Of a stretch of 64,000 nt of DNA, positions 1 to 7,483 are shown one piece after another. A program made the translations under genes and the position numbers. The notes beneath the pieces are model-generated. The model was not told where the DNA came from, did not search any database, and worked only from the letters and a program-made list of their open reading frames with translations. How positions within the stretch are numbered: the stretch's first letter is position 1; every line of letters begins with the position of its first letter. Origin of the DNA: Streptomyces flavofungini (GTDB lineage: Bacteria > Actinomycetota > Actinomycetes > Streptomycetales > Streptomycetaceae); contig NZ_CP128846.1 of the NCBI RefSeq assembly GCF_030388665.1, positions 4,662,501 to 4,726,500 on the forward strand. Reading direction: 5' to 3'.

Positions 1-2
1 CC

Positions 3-98
3 GAGGTCGACGGCCTGAACGGGGCCATCTCGTGCGACACCGTGTACGCGGTCCCCCAGCACGAGGAGCTGACCTGGCGGCACTTGCCTGGCCGCTAG
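3..98 (+). CDS. C-terminal fragment of a gene entering from the left edge
   Basis: An open frame runs from the window edge to a TAG at 96-98 and gives 31 residues ending in LTWRHLPGR. The stretch GLNGAISCDTVYAVP recalls the C-terminal strand of MazF/PemK-type toxins, in which a small residue, then SCD, then a valine-rich strand precede the end. The match is weak and the rest of the gene lies outside the window, so no function is assigned. From 99 to 206 nothing recognisable is seen. Confidence 0.35.
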   Translation, partial: EVDGLNGAISCDTVYAVPQHEELTWRHLPGR

Positions 99-206
99 GC
101 GAAGTACTTGGAGTCGGCGATGAACGCCTCCAGGGAGGTCATGCTCCGGCTGATGGCGGTGCCGCTTCGTCGCTGGCTACGGGGGCAGTGCGCTTCGGGG
201 CCTACG

Positions 207-875
207 TCACCGGGGCCGGTCAGCCGGTTGCGGCGCTTCCTGATATCCGAGAGGGACAAAAACGATCAAATACTCCTCGAAAACCTGCTCATGGAAATCG
301 TCGAACTCGCCGTCCTCAGAGTCGTCATCCTCGGCTTCCTTGTCGTCCTCAGACACATCGTCGGCCAGATACTCCTCCCACCGAGCATGCGCATCTTCAC
401 GTCCCTTGGCATACACGTGCACCGTGTAAGTCCGGCCCGGGGATAACTCCAGTCGCACCTCCGGGGTCGCCGGGCCTGTCGTACATCCGAGGACCCGCAT
501 CCCGCCGTGGTACACCGGCCGGTACTCCACTGAATCAAGGAGTGCCCATTGATCAGCAAGGGGCGGCAACCCCACGTCGGCAGATGCCCGGCAAAGAGTT
601 ACAGGCGCGTAGTGCCACTGCACCTCGCTACAAATCGTGATCTCCCCAGGTGTAACGAGCACTGGGTTCCCACTGGCGAAATCACGATCTGCCCGAGGGA
701 CGTCAAAGTCCGAATCAGGCTCCTCAATCACGTAAAACTGCCGGTAATCGATGCTGATCACACCCTGGTGCGACTCCAAATCCCTCCTCGGCCAAGACCG
801 GATCAACCGCATAGACGCTAGTCGACGGACCGCCTCAAGTCCCCCTCTTTGAACGGCCTCTTCCCACCGAGGCAA
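207..875 (-). CDS. hypothetical acidic protein
   Basis: This 222-residue frame is not recognised as a named family. Its body (about residues 36-160) has soluble beta-rich character, with EITICSEVQWHYAPVTLC and RLELSPGRTYTVHVYAKG resembling strands of a small sandwich domain. A very acidic stretch of Asp/Glu (about 172-190) precedes the C-terminal strand EEYLIVFVPLG. There is no signal peptide or membrane segment. An internal ATG (about position 812, MRLIRSWPRR) could be the true start, because the first 21 residues run almost into the divergent gene at 883, leaving only 7 bp for two promoters. It lies in the accessory block outside the conserved core. Confidence 0.55.
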   Translation of the reverse strand: MPRWEEAVQRGGLEAVRRLASMRLIRSWPRRDLESHQGVISIDYRQFYVIEEPDSDFDVPRADRDFASGNPVLVTPGEITICSEVQWHYAPVTLCRASADVGLPPLADQWALLDSVEYRPVYHGGMRVLGCTTGPATPEVRLELSPGRTYTVHVYAKGREDAHARWEEYLADDVSEDDKEAEDDDSEDGEFDDFHEQVFEEYLIVFVPLGYQEAPQPADRPR

Positions 876-882
876 GTGAGCT

Positions 883-1416
883 GTGCGCTACACGACCACT
901 GTTCTGGGTGGGCTCGCTTCCCTGATCGCGGAGGCCGGGCTGGCCATGTACAGGCCCGACGGCGTGTACGCGGCGTCGGAGGTCGGTGTGCTCTTCTCCG
1001 TCGCTCCGCACGCACCGGACGGCGTCATCGCCCTAACCGCGTACCCGGTCGAGGACGCCAACGGCGATGCCGTTCCCACCAGTTACGAGCTCGACGGCAA
1101 CGACATCGTTCAGACCGTAGAGACCAACGACAAGACGGCGTTTCCGGTAGTCGCGGACCCCAAGTTCACTTGGGGCATTGTCACCGGCACCGTCTACTTC
1201 AAGAAGAGCGAAACGTCGAAGATCGCGAACACTGGCGCGGCCGCGGCGTTGGTCGGCTGGGCCCTGCCCCCGGGGCTGAATGCCTACGTGAGCGCGCATG
1301 CCGCGGCCATCACCAAGGTGGCGATGCGCGCCAAGGCCAACAAGCGCTGCATCAAGATCAAGATTGCTGGTGGGCTCTTCGTGCCAGGTGATTATTCTGG
1401 CGGCTACTGCAAGTAG
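883..1416 (+). CDS. export-type protein with VVADP motif, unknown function
   Basis: This 177-residue protein starts with GTG. The region around VPTSYELDGNDIVQTVE followed by AFPVVADPKF matches, from memory, a recurring module of actinobacterial secreted proteins of unknown role, in which a strand pair leads into a conserved VVADP and a Cys/Gly-rich tail. The C-terminus has an Ala/Gly-rich hydrophobic helix (about 128-150) and ends with two cysteines (RCIKIK and GGYCK) that could form a disulfide. Homologues usually carry a signal peptide that is not obvious here, so the N-terminus may have been lost. A small membrane protein follows 17 bp downstream, suggesting an operon. Confidence 0.6.
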   Translation: MRYTTTVLGGLASLIAEAGLAMYRPDGVYAASEVGVLFSVAPHAPDGVIALTAYPVEDANGDAVPTSYELDGNDIVQTVETNDKTAFPVVADPKFTWGIVTGTVYFKKSETSKIANTGAAAALVGWALPPGLNAYVSAHAAAITKVAMRAKANKRCIKIKIAGGLFVPGDYSGGYCK

Positions 1417-1433
1417 AAGCTGAGGTTCTAAAC

Positions 1434-1697
1434 ATGTGGGTTCTGTACAGCGCCTGTATCGCCGTCGTCGTCTCCATCACAATCCGGCTGATCGTGGGGC
1501 GGAATTCGGTCATTCCGCCGTGGCGTGATGTGACCTCGATCGCGACTGGCGTCCTCGTTGCAGCCGTCGTCTACATAACTGCGGCTGTCGCAGCGCATGT
1601 TGAGAGCCCGATCGCTTTCAGCTCGGCCGCGCTGTGGCTCACAGCCTCAATCACCGGTGTCCACGCCGTCAGGGAGTCACGACGCTCCCGCAGCTGA
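1434..1697 (+). CDS. small membrane protein
   Basis: This 87-residue protein starts with ATG and is mostly hydrophobic. Three segments could span the membrane: about 2-20 (YSACIAVVVSITIRLIV), 36-55 (IATGVLVAAVVYITAAVAA) and 60-78 (IAFSSAALWLTASITGV). It ends with a basic tail (RESRRSRS), which favours a cytoplasmic C-terminus. The family is not recognised. It follows the VVADP-type protein closely on the same strand, so a paired role such as anchoring or self-protection is possible but is only inference. Confidence 0.55.
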   Translation: MWVLYSACIAVVVSITIRLIVGRNSVIPPWRDVTSIATGVLVAAVVYITAAVAAHVESPIAFSSAALWLTASITGVHAVRESRRSRS

Positions 1698-2461
1698 AGA
1701 TTTGCCGCACAGCTGCCCACGCCCAACTCGTAATGAGGCGCGGGCAGCTGTGTGCATAGGGGCCGTGTACGAGGTTTGGACGATCGAGCAGATACTCAGC
1801 GTCTCCGAGAACCTGGCTTGTCTCAGGAGCTCCAGGAGATCGGTGTCGTCGTGAACTCGTTGAACTGGCGAGCGCCTTGTGCACCGCGCGCTCGTACACC
1901 GACGGCGAGAGCCGCCGCGCGACCTGCTGCTGGGAGCATCCCGTCTCCAGTTCCCGGAGGATCCGGCGCTGGAAGTCAGTGCTCGTTACCTCCCTGGCTG
2001 CGGGGTCCAGGTCCTGCCAGCGCGTGGCCCGCCACCAGAACATCTCGTACACCGACCGCGCCCAGGCGACCACGGCGCAGTCCGTGACGTGCCAGCCCGC
2101 GTCCGGCTCGCTGTGCTCGCTGCTCGGCTCGTTGTCGATGAAGAGGTGCTGCGCATCGACGATGATCATGCGCGGTACGCGGGCCGCCTTGGACGGTACA
2201 CAGCTCACGCGTGGCGGTCGCCAGGACTTCGCCGATGCGGGCGTTCATCTCGCCGCGGCGGGGCAGGAACTCGCTCCCCGGGCCGCTGTACATCCGGTGG
2301 GGCTCGAAGTGGACGGCGAGGAGTTCCAGGGCCGGGAGCCGGTGGAGGCGGCGGAGGGTGCGGTCCAGGAGTTCGTGCTCGGCGCTGATGAGTCGGCGGG
2401 CGACGGCCCGCGGGTCACAGGCGATGAAGCCTGCGGGGAGGTGGGGGCGTACTGCTGCCAC
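1669..2461 (-). pseudogene. decayed transcriptional regulator with C-terminal HTH
   Basis: Two overlapping minus-strand frames hold consecutive parts of one regulator. The first (from GTG at 2461) gives a helical stretch and GEMNARIGEVLATATRELCTVQ, which resembles the sensor region of TrmB/LuxR-like actinobacterial regulators. Translation then has to change frame near 2180-2200 to continue as MIIVDAQHLFIDNEP and the HTH-like ILRELETGCSQQQVARRL. A second frame change near 1860 would be needed to finish. The region between sensor and HTH is also shorter than usual, suggesting an internal deletion. It overlaps the tail of the membrane-protein gene by 29 bp. The decay is clear; the exact family is uncertain. 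Confidence 0.5.
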
Positions 2462-2592
2462 AGTAGGGGCGGCGTGCTGGGTTCCGCACCATCATGTTCC
2501 TGCAAGATCATCAGATGGTGCGCCCAGGAAGTGCTGCCGCTTCGGCCTCGGGGGTTCCGGACAGATTCTGGATTCTCAAGATCAACACATGT

Positions 2593-2629
2593 AGACGCCC
2601 GGTAGATCCTCAGGATCTACCGGGCGTCT
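2593..2629. terminator. perfect hairpin beside the tRNA 3' fragment
   Basis: An 18-bp perfect inverted repeat (arms 2593-2610 and 2612-2629, AGACGCCCGGTAGATCCT and its complement) lies 18 bp beyond the left att repeat. Read on the minus strand it would follow the original 3' end of tRNA-Ile, so it is probably the ancestral tRNA terminator, now cut off from the tRNA by the inserted element. Confidence 0.6.
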
Positions 2630-2647
2630 GACCTGGCCTTAGGCCAT

Positions 2648-2692
2648 TGTGGGGCTAACAGGATTTGAACCTGTGGCCTCATCCTTATCAGG
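2648..2692. repeat. left att repeat (tRNA-Ile 3' fragment)
   Basis: These 45 bases are identical to 7439-7483. They contain the T arm and the 3' side of the anticodon arm of tRNA-Ile, including the anticodon region, but diverge right after it (TCGGTC instead of GATGCG). This is the att site at the far end of the element and not a functional tRNA. Confidence 0.9.
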
Positions 2693-2708
2693 TCGGTCAT
2701 GGGCGGCC

Positions 2709-2811
2709 GTTGATGTCGGCTGACCTTCATCTCGTGCCTGTTGAGCAGCCGTTGGCGTTCCCGCTCGACCGCCCCTGTTCGCGCGTGTTGATGTCAGGTG
2801 CTGATGTCAGC
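2709..2811 (+). repeat. direct repeats inside the left end, possible integrase arm sites
   Basis: Three related 11-12 mers lie just inside the left att repeat: GTTGATGTCGGC (2709-2720), GTTGATGTCAGG (2787-2798) and CTGATGTCAGC (2801-2811). The same motif occurs just inside the right att repeat. Integrases of this class bind short arm-type repeats beside the core site, so these are candidate Int or Xis binding sites. Confidence 0.55.
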
Positions 2812-2980
2812 GATCACAGGCACCCTTGACAGATCAGACGCGCTTCGCTGCGAACTATCGGCGTGCGGGTCGCTGAGGTCTCCTGGCCTGGTCGACGAGT
2901 CGCTGAGGGCCGCTGAGGACCGCCGAGGGTCGGCAGGGTTGCGGTACTTCTCTGCTGTACAGCAGTCTCGCAGTACGACG

Positions 2981-3229
2981 TCAGGATGCTGGCGTTCTGA
3001 CGTGCCCTATGGCGAGCAGCCCTATTCCAATGACGGCGATGGTCGCAGACCAGAAAGCACCGACCACCAGCAGCAACGCACCGGCTCCCCACACTCGCGG
3101 CTGCTTGACGTGACGCTGCAGCCACATGCCGGGCAATCGGCCGAGCGCAAGCCCGTGGATGCCGAGCACCGCGCAGGCCAGCGCGAGTGTGAACAGCACG
3201 CCTGCCGCGACCAACATGATGACTCCCAT
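2981..3229 (-). CDS. small two-helix membrane protein of the element
   Basis: This 82-residue protein begins at ATG 3229 with a good purine-rich site (GAGGGG) just upstream; the frame is open further upstream but without such a signal. Two hydrophobic helices are seen, about residues 4-24 (IMLVAAGVLFTLALACAVLGI) and 48-72, separated by a basic loop (RLPGMWLQRHVKQPR). It is the only gene of the element on the minus strand and lies closest to the left end. Small membrane proteins are common in elements of this kind, but no specific role can be read from the sequence. Confidence 0.65.
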   Translation of the reverse strand: MGVIMLVAAGVLFTLALACAVLGIHGLALGRLPGMWLQRHVKQPRVWGAGALLLVVGAFWSATIAVIGIGLLAIGHVRTPAS

Positions 3230-3318
3230 GGCCCCCCTCACGGAACTCCGCCTTCGCGGTTCGGCGCCAGTGTCGCAGAGGGACAGGCGCACTCCTGCGC
3301 GAGGTCGGTGGAGCGGCT

Positions 3319-3642
3319 TTGGGCTGGAGCTGCTTTGGGGCGAGTGATCATGGCCCCTTACGCTCGCCGCGATTCGGGCAGTCTCGGGTCGGCGCGATCG
3401 TCCCGTGCTCCTGCCACTACCTGACCGAGGCGACCCCGCTGCACCGCCCATGCCCCGTCTGCCGCTGCGTGGGCCCTTGTCTGGACTACGCCCAGTGCGG
3501 GCGCGACTGGTGGGCCGGTACCTGGGTGGACTGCCCGACCTGTGACCACACCGGGTTCGAGCACACTCCGAATCTCACGGCCTGGTGCCGCACCTGCCGG
3601 GGCGCTCGCTGGCTGCGCGCCTCCCAGGCGGTGTCGGCATGA
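3319..3642 (+). CDS. cysteine-rich zinc-knuckle-like protein of the element
   Basis: The frame contains repeated cysteine pairs: PCSCHY, CPVCRCVGPC, CPTCDHTGF and CRTCRGARW. The spacing resembles DnaJ-type zinc knuckles, so it probably binds zinc and may contact DNA or protein. The start is uncertain: TTG 3319 is the first in-frame candidate, and the conserved part begins only at about residue 28. Its stop overlaps the start of the next gene (ATGA at 3639), placing it at the head of the rep-xis-int transcription unit. Similar short Cys-rich proteins occur in Streptomyces integrative elements; the function is not known to me. Confidence 0.55.
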   Translation: MGWSCFGASDHGPLRSPRFGQSRVGAIVPCSCHYLTEATPLHRPCPVCRCVGPCLDYAQCGRDWWAGTWVDCPTCDHTGFEHTPNLTAWCRTCRGARWLRASQAVSA

Positions 3643-4037
3643 CCACCTCCACGATCACGCTGTCCGTGGAGGCTCCGCCCACCCCGGTGCGTGCACTGTG
3701 TACGGCGGACACGCCTCTTGCCCATGCCCGGGCTGCGCGTGGCTGGTCTCAGTGCAAGGTGGTTCGCGCGCTGACGCTGCTGGCTGAGCACTGGGGTTGG
3801 GACATCGCCTGTGAGTCGTCGCTGAAGACTCAGCTCTCCATGTGGGAGAACGACGCGCGGCGCCCGGGACCGAAGTATCAGGTCCTGCTGTGCGCCCTCT
3901 ACCACTCGACCCCGGATGAACTCGGCTTCACGCGCAAGGGCCGTCCGCCCACCAGGGCTGCGCTCGCCGATCGGGTGGCCACGTTGGAAGCCCTCCTGGA
4001 ACGCCTCGTGGCCCAGTCCGGGGCGGTGGTCGTATGA
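3639..4037 (+). CDS. Xre-like helix-turn-helix protein of the element
   Basis: This 132-residue protein starts at ATG 3639, overlapping the previous stop. Residues about 25-90 look like a Cro/C1-type HTH: LAHARAARGWSQCKVVRAL, then SSLKTQLSMWENDARRPGPKYQVLLCALYHSTPDELGF, where QLSMWENDARRP matches the usual end of the recognition helix region. A C-terminal helix (ALADRVATLEALLERLVAQ) could act as a coiled coil for dimers. It sits directly before rep with a 4-bp overlap, so it may control replication or excision of the element. The role as regulator is inferred from fold and position. Confidence 0.75.
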   Translation: MTTSTITLSVEAPPTPVRALCTADTPLAHARAARGWSQCKVVRALTLLAEHWGWDIACESSLKTQLSMWENDARRPGPKYQVLLCALYHSTPDELGFTRKGRPPTRAALADRVATLEALLERLVAQSGAVVV

Positions 4038-5453
4038 CCCGTCTGCCTGTTGCCCCGGCCGCTGTTGCTGACATGGCGGCGGCCTTCGGCACTGCCCCGG
4101 TCACCCTTGCGGACATGCTCCGGGTCGCTGCCGCTCCCGGTTTCGACAAGTGGCAAGACCAGATCCGCCGCACAGGAGGTTGCACGAGCCCGATCCGTCT
4201 GGCGGGCTGGAGCACCACCGTGGACACCCGTACCGGTGAGGTCTGGGACTACTCGACCGCCAAGGAACCGGGCGGAGTTCTCCGGGTCGCCTGCGGCAAC
4301 CGCCGTGCCTCACGCTGCCCGGCCTGCGCCTGGACGTACGCGGGCGACACCTACCACCTCATCCGCTCCGGCATCACGGGCGGCAAGTCCGTCCCCACCT
4401 CGGTGCGCGCCCCCCCGAGTCTTCGCGACTCTGACCGCTCCGAGCTTCGGTCCAGTGCACAACCGGCCCACCTCCGGCCGCTGCCGCTGTGGTGCCGCAC
4501 ACGGTGAAAATGACCGCGCCCTCGGCACAGCCCTCGATCCTAACCGCTACGACTATGCGGGCGCCGTGCTGTGGAACAACCACGCAGGCGTGCTCTGGCA
4601 GCGCTTCACCATCTACCTGCGCCGTGAGATCGCCAAACAGGCGAGGATATCCCAACGGGCCCTCGCAGATCACTGCCGGGTGTCGTTCGGGAAGGTCGCC
4701 GAGTTCCAGAAGCGCGGCGCGGTCCACTTCCACGCGGTCGTACGCCTTGATGGTCCCGACGGGCCCGACACCGAACCGCCCCCGTGGGCCTCGTTCACGC
4801 TGCTCGATAAGGCGATCCGCTCGGCCGCTGCTCGAGTAACCCTGTCGCTGCCCCCGGCCGGCCGCTATCCGGCCCGCACCCTCAAGTGGGGCACGCAGGT
4901 GGACGTCCAGCCCATCGGCGCTCTCGCACAGGACGACCTGACCGAGGAGACGGTGGCCGCGTACGTCGCCAAGTACGCCACCAAGGCCGCCGAGACCACG
5001 GGCACCGTGGACCGCCGGATCGGGGAGCTGTGCGAGCTCGACCGCATGCCGGATCTGCCCGGCCACACCCGGCGCCTGATCGAAGCGTGCTGGGAGCTGG
5101 ACGCGGCCTACCCGGATCGGCTGCTCGCGCACTGGTCGCACATGCTCGGCTTCCGCGGCCACTTCTCCACCAAGTCGCGCCGCTACTCCACCACCCTCGG
5201 AGCCTTACGGCAGGTCCGCGCCGACTACCGGGCCAAGCAAGAACGCAAGGCACGCGGCATGGAAGACCTCGACGACGCCCCGGAGGGCACCACGCTCGTC
5301 CTCGCGCACTGGGAGTACGCCGGACACGGCCACACCCCCGGCGAATCCCTCCTCGCCGAATCGATCGCCCGCGACATCCGCCTCAACCGGGAGTTCGCGC
5401 GCGAAGCACGCGCCGACCTGGGCGCCCAAGAGGCCTGGGAGGTGTGCGCATGA
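4034..5453 (+). pseudogene. repSA: RepSA-type replication initiator, frameshifted
   Basis: Full length would be about 470 residues. The first part (frame of 4034) reads MTRLPVAPAAVADMAAAFG and continues through a Cys motif (CPAC) to GKSVPTSVRA. After a run of seven C at about 4411-4417 the protein continues only in the +1 frame as RVFATLTAPSFGPVHNRPTSG, then YDYAGAVLWNNHAG, RFTIYLRREIA and FGKVAEFQKRGAVHFHAVVRLDG, the last being typical of rolling-circle-type initiators of pSAM2-like elements. The break fits one added C or two lost bases. The first product would end at 4507. A TTA (leucine) codon lies at 5205-5207. The next gene, xis, overlaps the stop. Confidence 0.85.
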
Positions 5454-5635
5454 CTGACGAGCTGCTCACGGTCCCGGACGTCATGGCGTGGCTCAAGGTC
5501 GGCCGTACGACGGTCTACGACCTGATCCGCACTCATCGCCTGCCCTCGCTCACGATCGGGCGGAGTCGCCGAATTCCTGCCGCTGGTGTGCGGGAGTACC
5601 TCGCTTCTCGGCTCGAATACGAGAGGGCGGCCTGA
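5450..5635 (+). CDS. xis: excisionase
   Basis: This 61-residue protein starts at ATG 5450, overlapping the rep stop, and ends in the ATG of the integrase. It is a single winged HTH of the MerR/excisionase type: LLTVPDVMAWLKVGRTTVYDLIRTHRLPSLTIGRSRRIPAAGVREYLA, including the usual I/L-G-R-S-R-R-I strand that leads into the last helix. Such proteins bind near att and steer the integrase toward excision. It appears intact, unlike rep and int on either side. Confidence 0.9.
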   Translation: MTDELLTVPDVMAWLKVGRTTVYDLIRTHRLPSLTIGRSRRIPAAGVREYLASRLEYERAA

Positions 5636-6792
5636 TGACCAAGCGTCGCCCCAATGGTGGGGGAACAATCACCAAGCGCAAGGACGGCCGCTATCAGGGC
5701 GCCACGTACGTCACGAACACCGAAGGCCACCGGGTCCGGAAGTTCGTGTACGGCTTCACGCACGACGAAGCAGCCGAGAAGCTCGGCAAGCTCCAGGATC
5801 AAGAGCGGAACGGTGTCCCCGTCCCGGCGAAGACCTGGTCACTCGGTGAGTGGCTGGCCTAATGGCTTGAGCACATCGTGAAGCCCGAGCGCGAGCACAA
5901 CACGTACGTGAAGTACGAGTCCAAGATCCGGCTCTACCTCGTGCCTCACCTCGGCAAGAAGCCGTTGTCCAAGCTCACCCCGGCGCAGATCCGGACGTTC
6001 ATGGCCACGCTCACCCGCGAGAAGGTCGGAGCCTCAACCCGCTTCGAGGTGCTGCGCGTCCTCCGGAACGCTCTCAACCGAGCCATGCGCGAGGAGCTGC
6101 TGACGCGGAACGTCGCCCTGCTCGTGGACATGCCCAAGGTCACCAAGGGCAAGGTCAAGCCGTGGAACGCGCGTGAGGCGATCACGTTCCTTCGTACCGC
6201 TCGTGCCCATCGGCTCTATGCGGCCTGCGTCCTGGTGCTCGTCATCGGACTGCGACGGAGTGAGGTCCTGGGCCTGCGCTGGCAGGACATCGACTTCGAG
6301 GCTCGCCAGTTCGAGCCGGTCATGCAGGTACAGCGAGAGAAGGGCATCGGCCTGGTGCTCAAGAAGCTCAACACCGACTCGTCGCAAGCGACGCTGCCGC
6401 TTCCCGAGTTCTGCGCCCGTGCCCTCGAAGAGCGGCGAGAGCTCCAGGAGCTGGAACGGAAGATCGCTGGCAACCACTGGAAACAGCAGCCGGACCAAGA
6501 CCTGATCTTCTCGTCCGAGCATGGCGGGATGATCGACCCCGTGGGCTTCTCCCGGACCTTCGGCCGGCTGGTGAAGCGTGCTGGCGTCCGTCGGATCACG
6601 GTCCGCCTTGCCCGGCACACCTGCGGCACCTTGCTGGCCTTCCTGAAGGTGCATCCCAAGGTCGCTCAGGCGATCCTCCGGCACAGCCAGATCAGCATGA
6701 CCATGGACGTCTATACCCACGTAGTGGGCGACGGTGAGCGCGAAGCCGTGTCGATGCTCGCAGAGCTGCTCGAAGATCCGCTCATCGGCTAG
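5635..6792 (+). pseudogene. int: tyrosine recombinase (integrase) with an in-frame stop
   Basis: The frame from ATG 5635 to TAG 6792 would encode 385 residues. A TAA at 5860-5862 interrupts it after WSLGEWLA; the same frame resumes at once with WLEHIVKPEREHNTY. Family members normally have an aromatic residue here, so a Tyr codon probably became TAA. The N-terminal part carries the AP2-like arm-binding domain (GGGTITKRKDGRYQGATYV). The catalytic domain shows GLRRSEVLGLRW, ARHTCGTLLAFL, ILRHSQISMT and the nucleophile in MDVYTHV. The usual His of the HxLR box reads Arg (VRLAR), a possible second lesion. A GTG at 5878 could restart a protein lacking the arm-binding domain. Confidence 0.88.
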
Positions 6793-6826
6793 GAGCATCC
6801 CGCCTGTCGCATGCCAGGATCAGCGC

Positions 6827-7375
6827 ATGAGCGAGTACTCATGGCCGTCAGAGAACGGCTACGAAGCATCGGAGGCAACTCTTACCTGGGCCGAGATCAT
6901 CCAGGCCCTGCCCATCGGCACCTTGATCACCGGTGAGGTGAGCGGAAGGCAACCCTTCGGGGTGTTCGTCGACCTGGACGGTCATTCCGTCACTGCACTG
7001 GCGCGAATAGATCGAATGCCCCCGTGTATGGAGCTACCGGCCGTCGGAGCGCGGGTTGCCGGTGAGGTGGTCTGGCACGCTGACCACAACGAGCAAGTGG
7101 GCATCACGCTCGACGAATGGGGTCGACACGTCGACCTGTTCCCGCCGTTCAGAGAGCGCGTCGGCGAGATCGTGACTGGACGCGTCGTGAAGATCGCCTC
7201 GATCGGGCTCTTCGTGCGCCTTGCCGACTGCGTCGGAGGCCTTGTGCCTCTCGATGAGTCTGCTGGAGCTCTTGCCGAGACTGCCCGGGAGGGACAGGAG
7301 ATCCGAGTACGGATCATCAAGGTAGATGCAGAGCCGTCGCGAAAGATCCTGCTGGCTGTTCACCCGGCTTCGTAG
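6827..7375 (+). CDS. S1 RNA-binding-domain protein carried by the element
   Basis: This 182-residue protein begins at ATG 6827. It holds two S1-like OB folds. The first (about 20-95) reads GTLITGEVSGRQPFGVFVDLDG and VGARVAGEVVWHAD. The second (about 103-175) reads VGEIVTGRVVKIASIGLFVRLAD, GGLVPLDE and GQEIRVRIIKVDAE. G-x-V-x-x-I-x-x-F/L-G-x-F-V is the S1 signature. It is not part of the core mobility set, sits between int and the right att repeat, and ends next to arm-type repeats and a terminator, so it looks like cargo. It may bind RNA or modulate host translation; this is inference. Confidence 0.8.
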   Translation: MSEYSWPSENGYEASEATLTWAEIIQALPIGTLITGEVSGRQPFGVFVDLDGHSVTALARIDRMPPCMELPAVGARVAGEVVWHADHNEQVGITLDEWGRHVDLFPPFRERVGEIVTGRVVKIASIGLFVRLADCVGGLVPLDESAGALAETAREGQEIRVRIIKVDAEPSRKILLAVHPAS

Positions 7376-7377
7376 CC

Positions 7378-7403
7378 GTTGATGTCAGCCGTAGATGTCA
7401 AAG
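7378..7403 (+). repeat. direct repeats inside the right end, possible integrase arm sites
   Basis: GTTGATGTCAGC (7378-7389) and GTAGATGTCAAAG (7391-7403) repeat the motif seen inside the left end at 2709-2811, in the same orientation. They lie between the cargo gene and the right att repeat. Confidence 0.5.
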
Positions 7404-7434
7404 ACCCCCAGCCGTGATCGACTGGGGGTCTTTT
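7403..7434. terminator. rho-independent terminator, works in both directions
   Basis: Arms GACCCCCAG (7403-7411) and CTGGGGGTC (7422-7430) are followed by TTTT. On the plus strand it ends the element operon. On the minus strand it lies 7 bp past the tRNA 3' end and is preceded by the same T run in complement. It therefore supplies the rebuilt tRNA-Ile with a new terminator. Confidence 0.75.
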
Positions 7435-7438
7435 CGCA

Positions 7439-7483
7439 TGTGGGGCTAACAGGATTTGAACCTGTGGCCTCATCCTTATCAGG
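7439..7483. repeat. right att repeat (within tRNA-Ile)
   Basis: Identical over 45 bp to 2648-2692. It covers the 3' end of the tRNA-Ile gene up to the anticodon stem, so integration left a complete tRNA gene at this end. Confidence 0.9.

Larger units (their letters stand above)
2648..7483. mobile_element. decayed integrative element of the pSAM2/SLP1 type in tRNA-Ile
   Basis: A 4.8-kb segment is bounded by 45-bp perfect direct repeats. The right copy forms the 3' part of an intact tRNA-Ile(GAT) gene and the left copy is a tRNA fragment, as expected for site-specific integration. Inside, in order, are a small membrane protein, a Cys-rich protein, an HTH protein, a RepSA-type replication gene, an excisionase, a tyrosine integrase and an S1-domain protein. 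The middle genes overlap by 1-4 bp (ATGA type), as in actinobacterial integrative and conjugative elements. There is no FtsK/TraB-type transfer gene and no spd gene. rep has a frameshift and int an in-frame stop, so the element is probably trapped. Confidence 0.9.

Noticed and set aside
2648..2692. Separate tRNA or tRNA pseudogene
   Set aside because: It is identical to the tRNA-Ile 3' part and lacks the acceptor 5' strand and D arm; it is the att repeat of the element.
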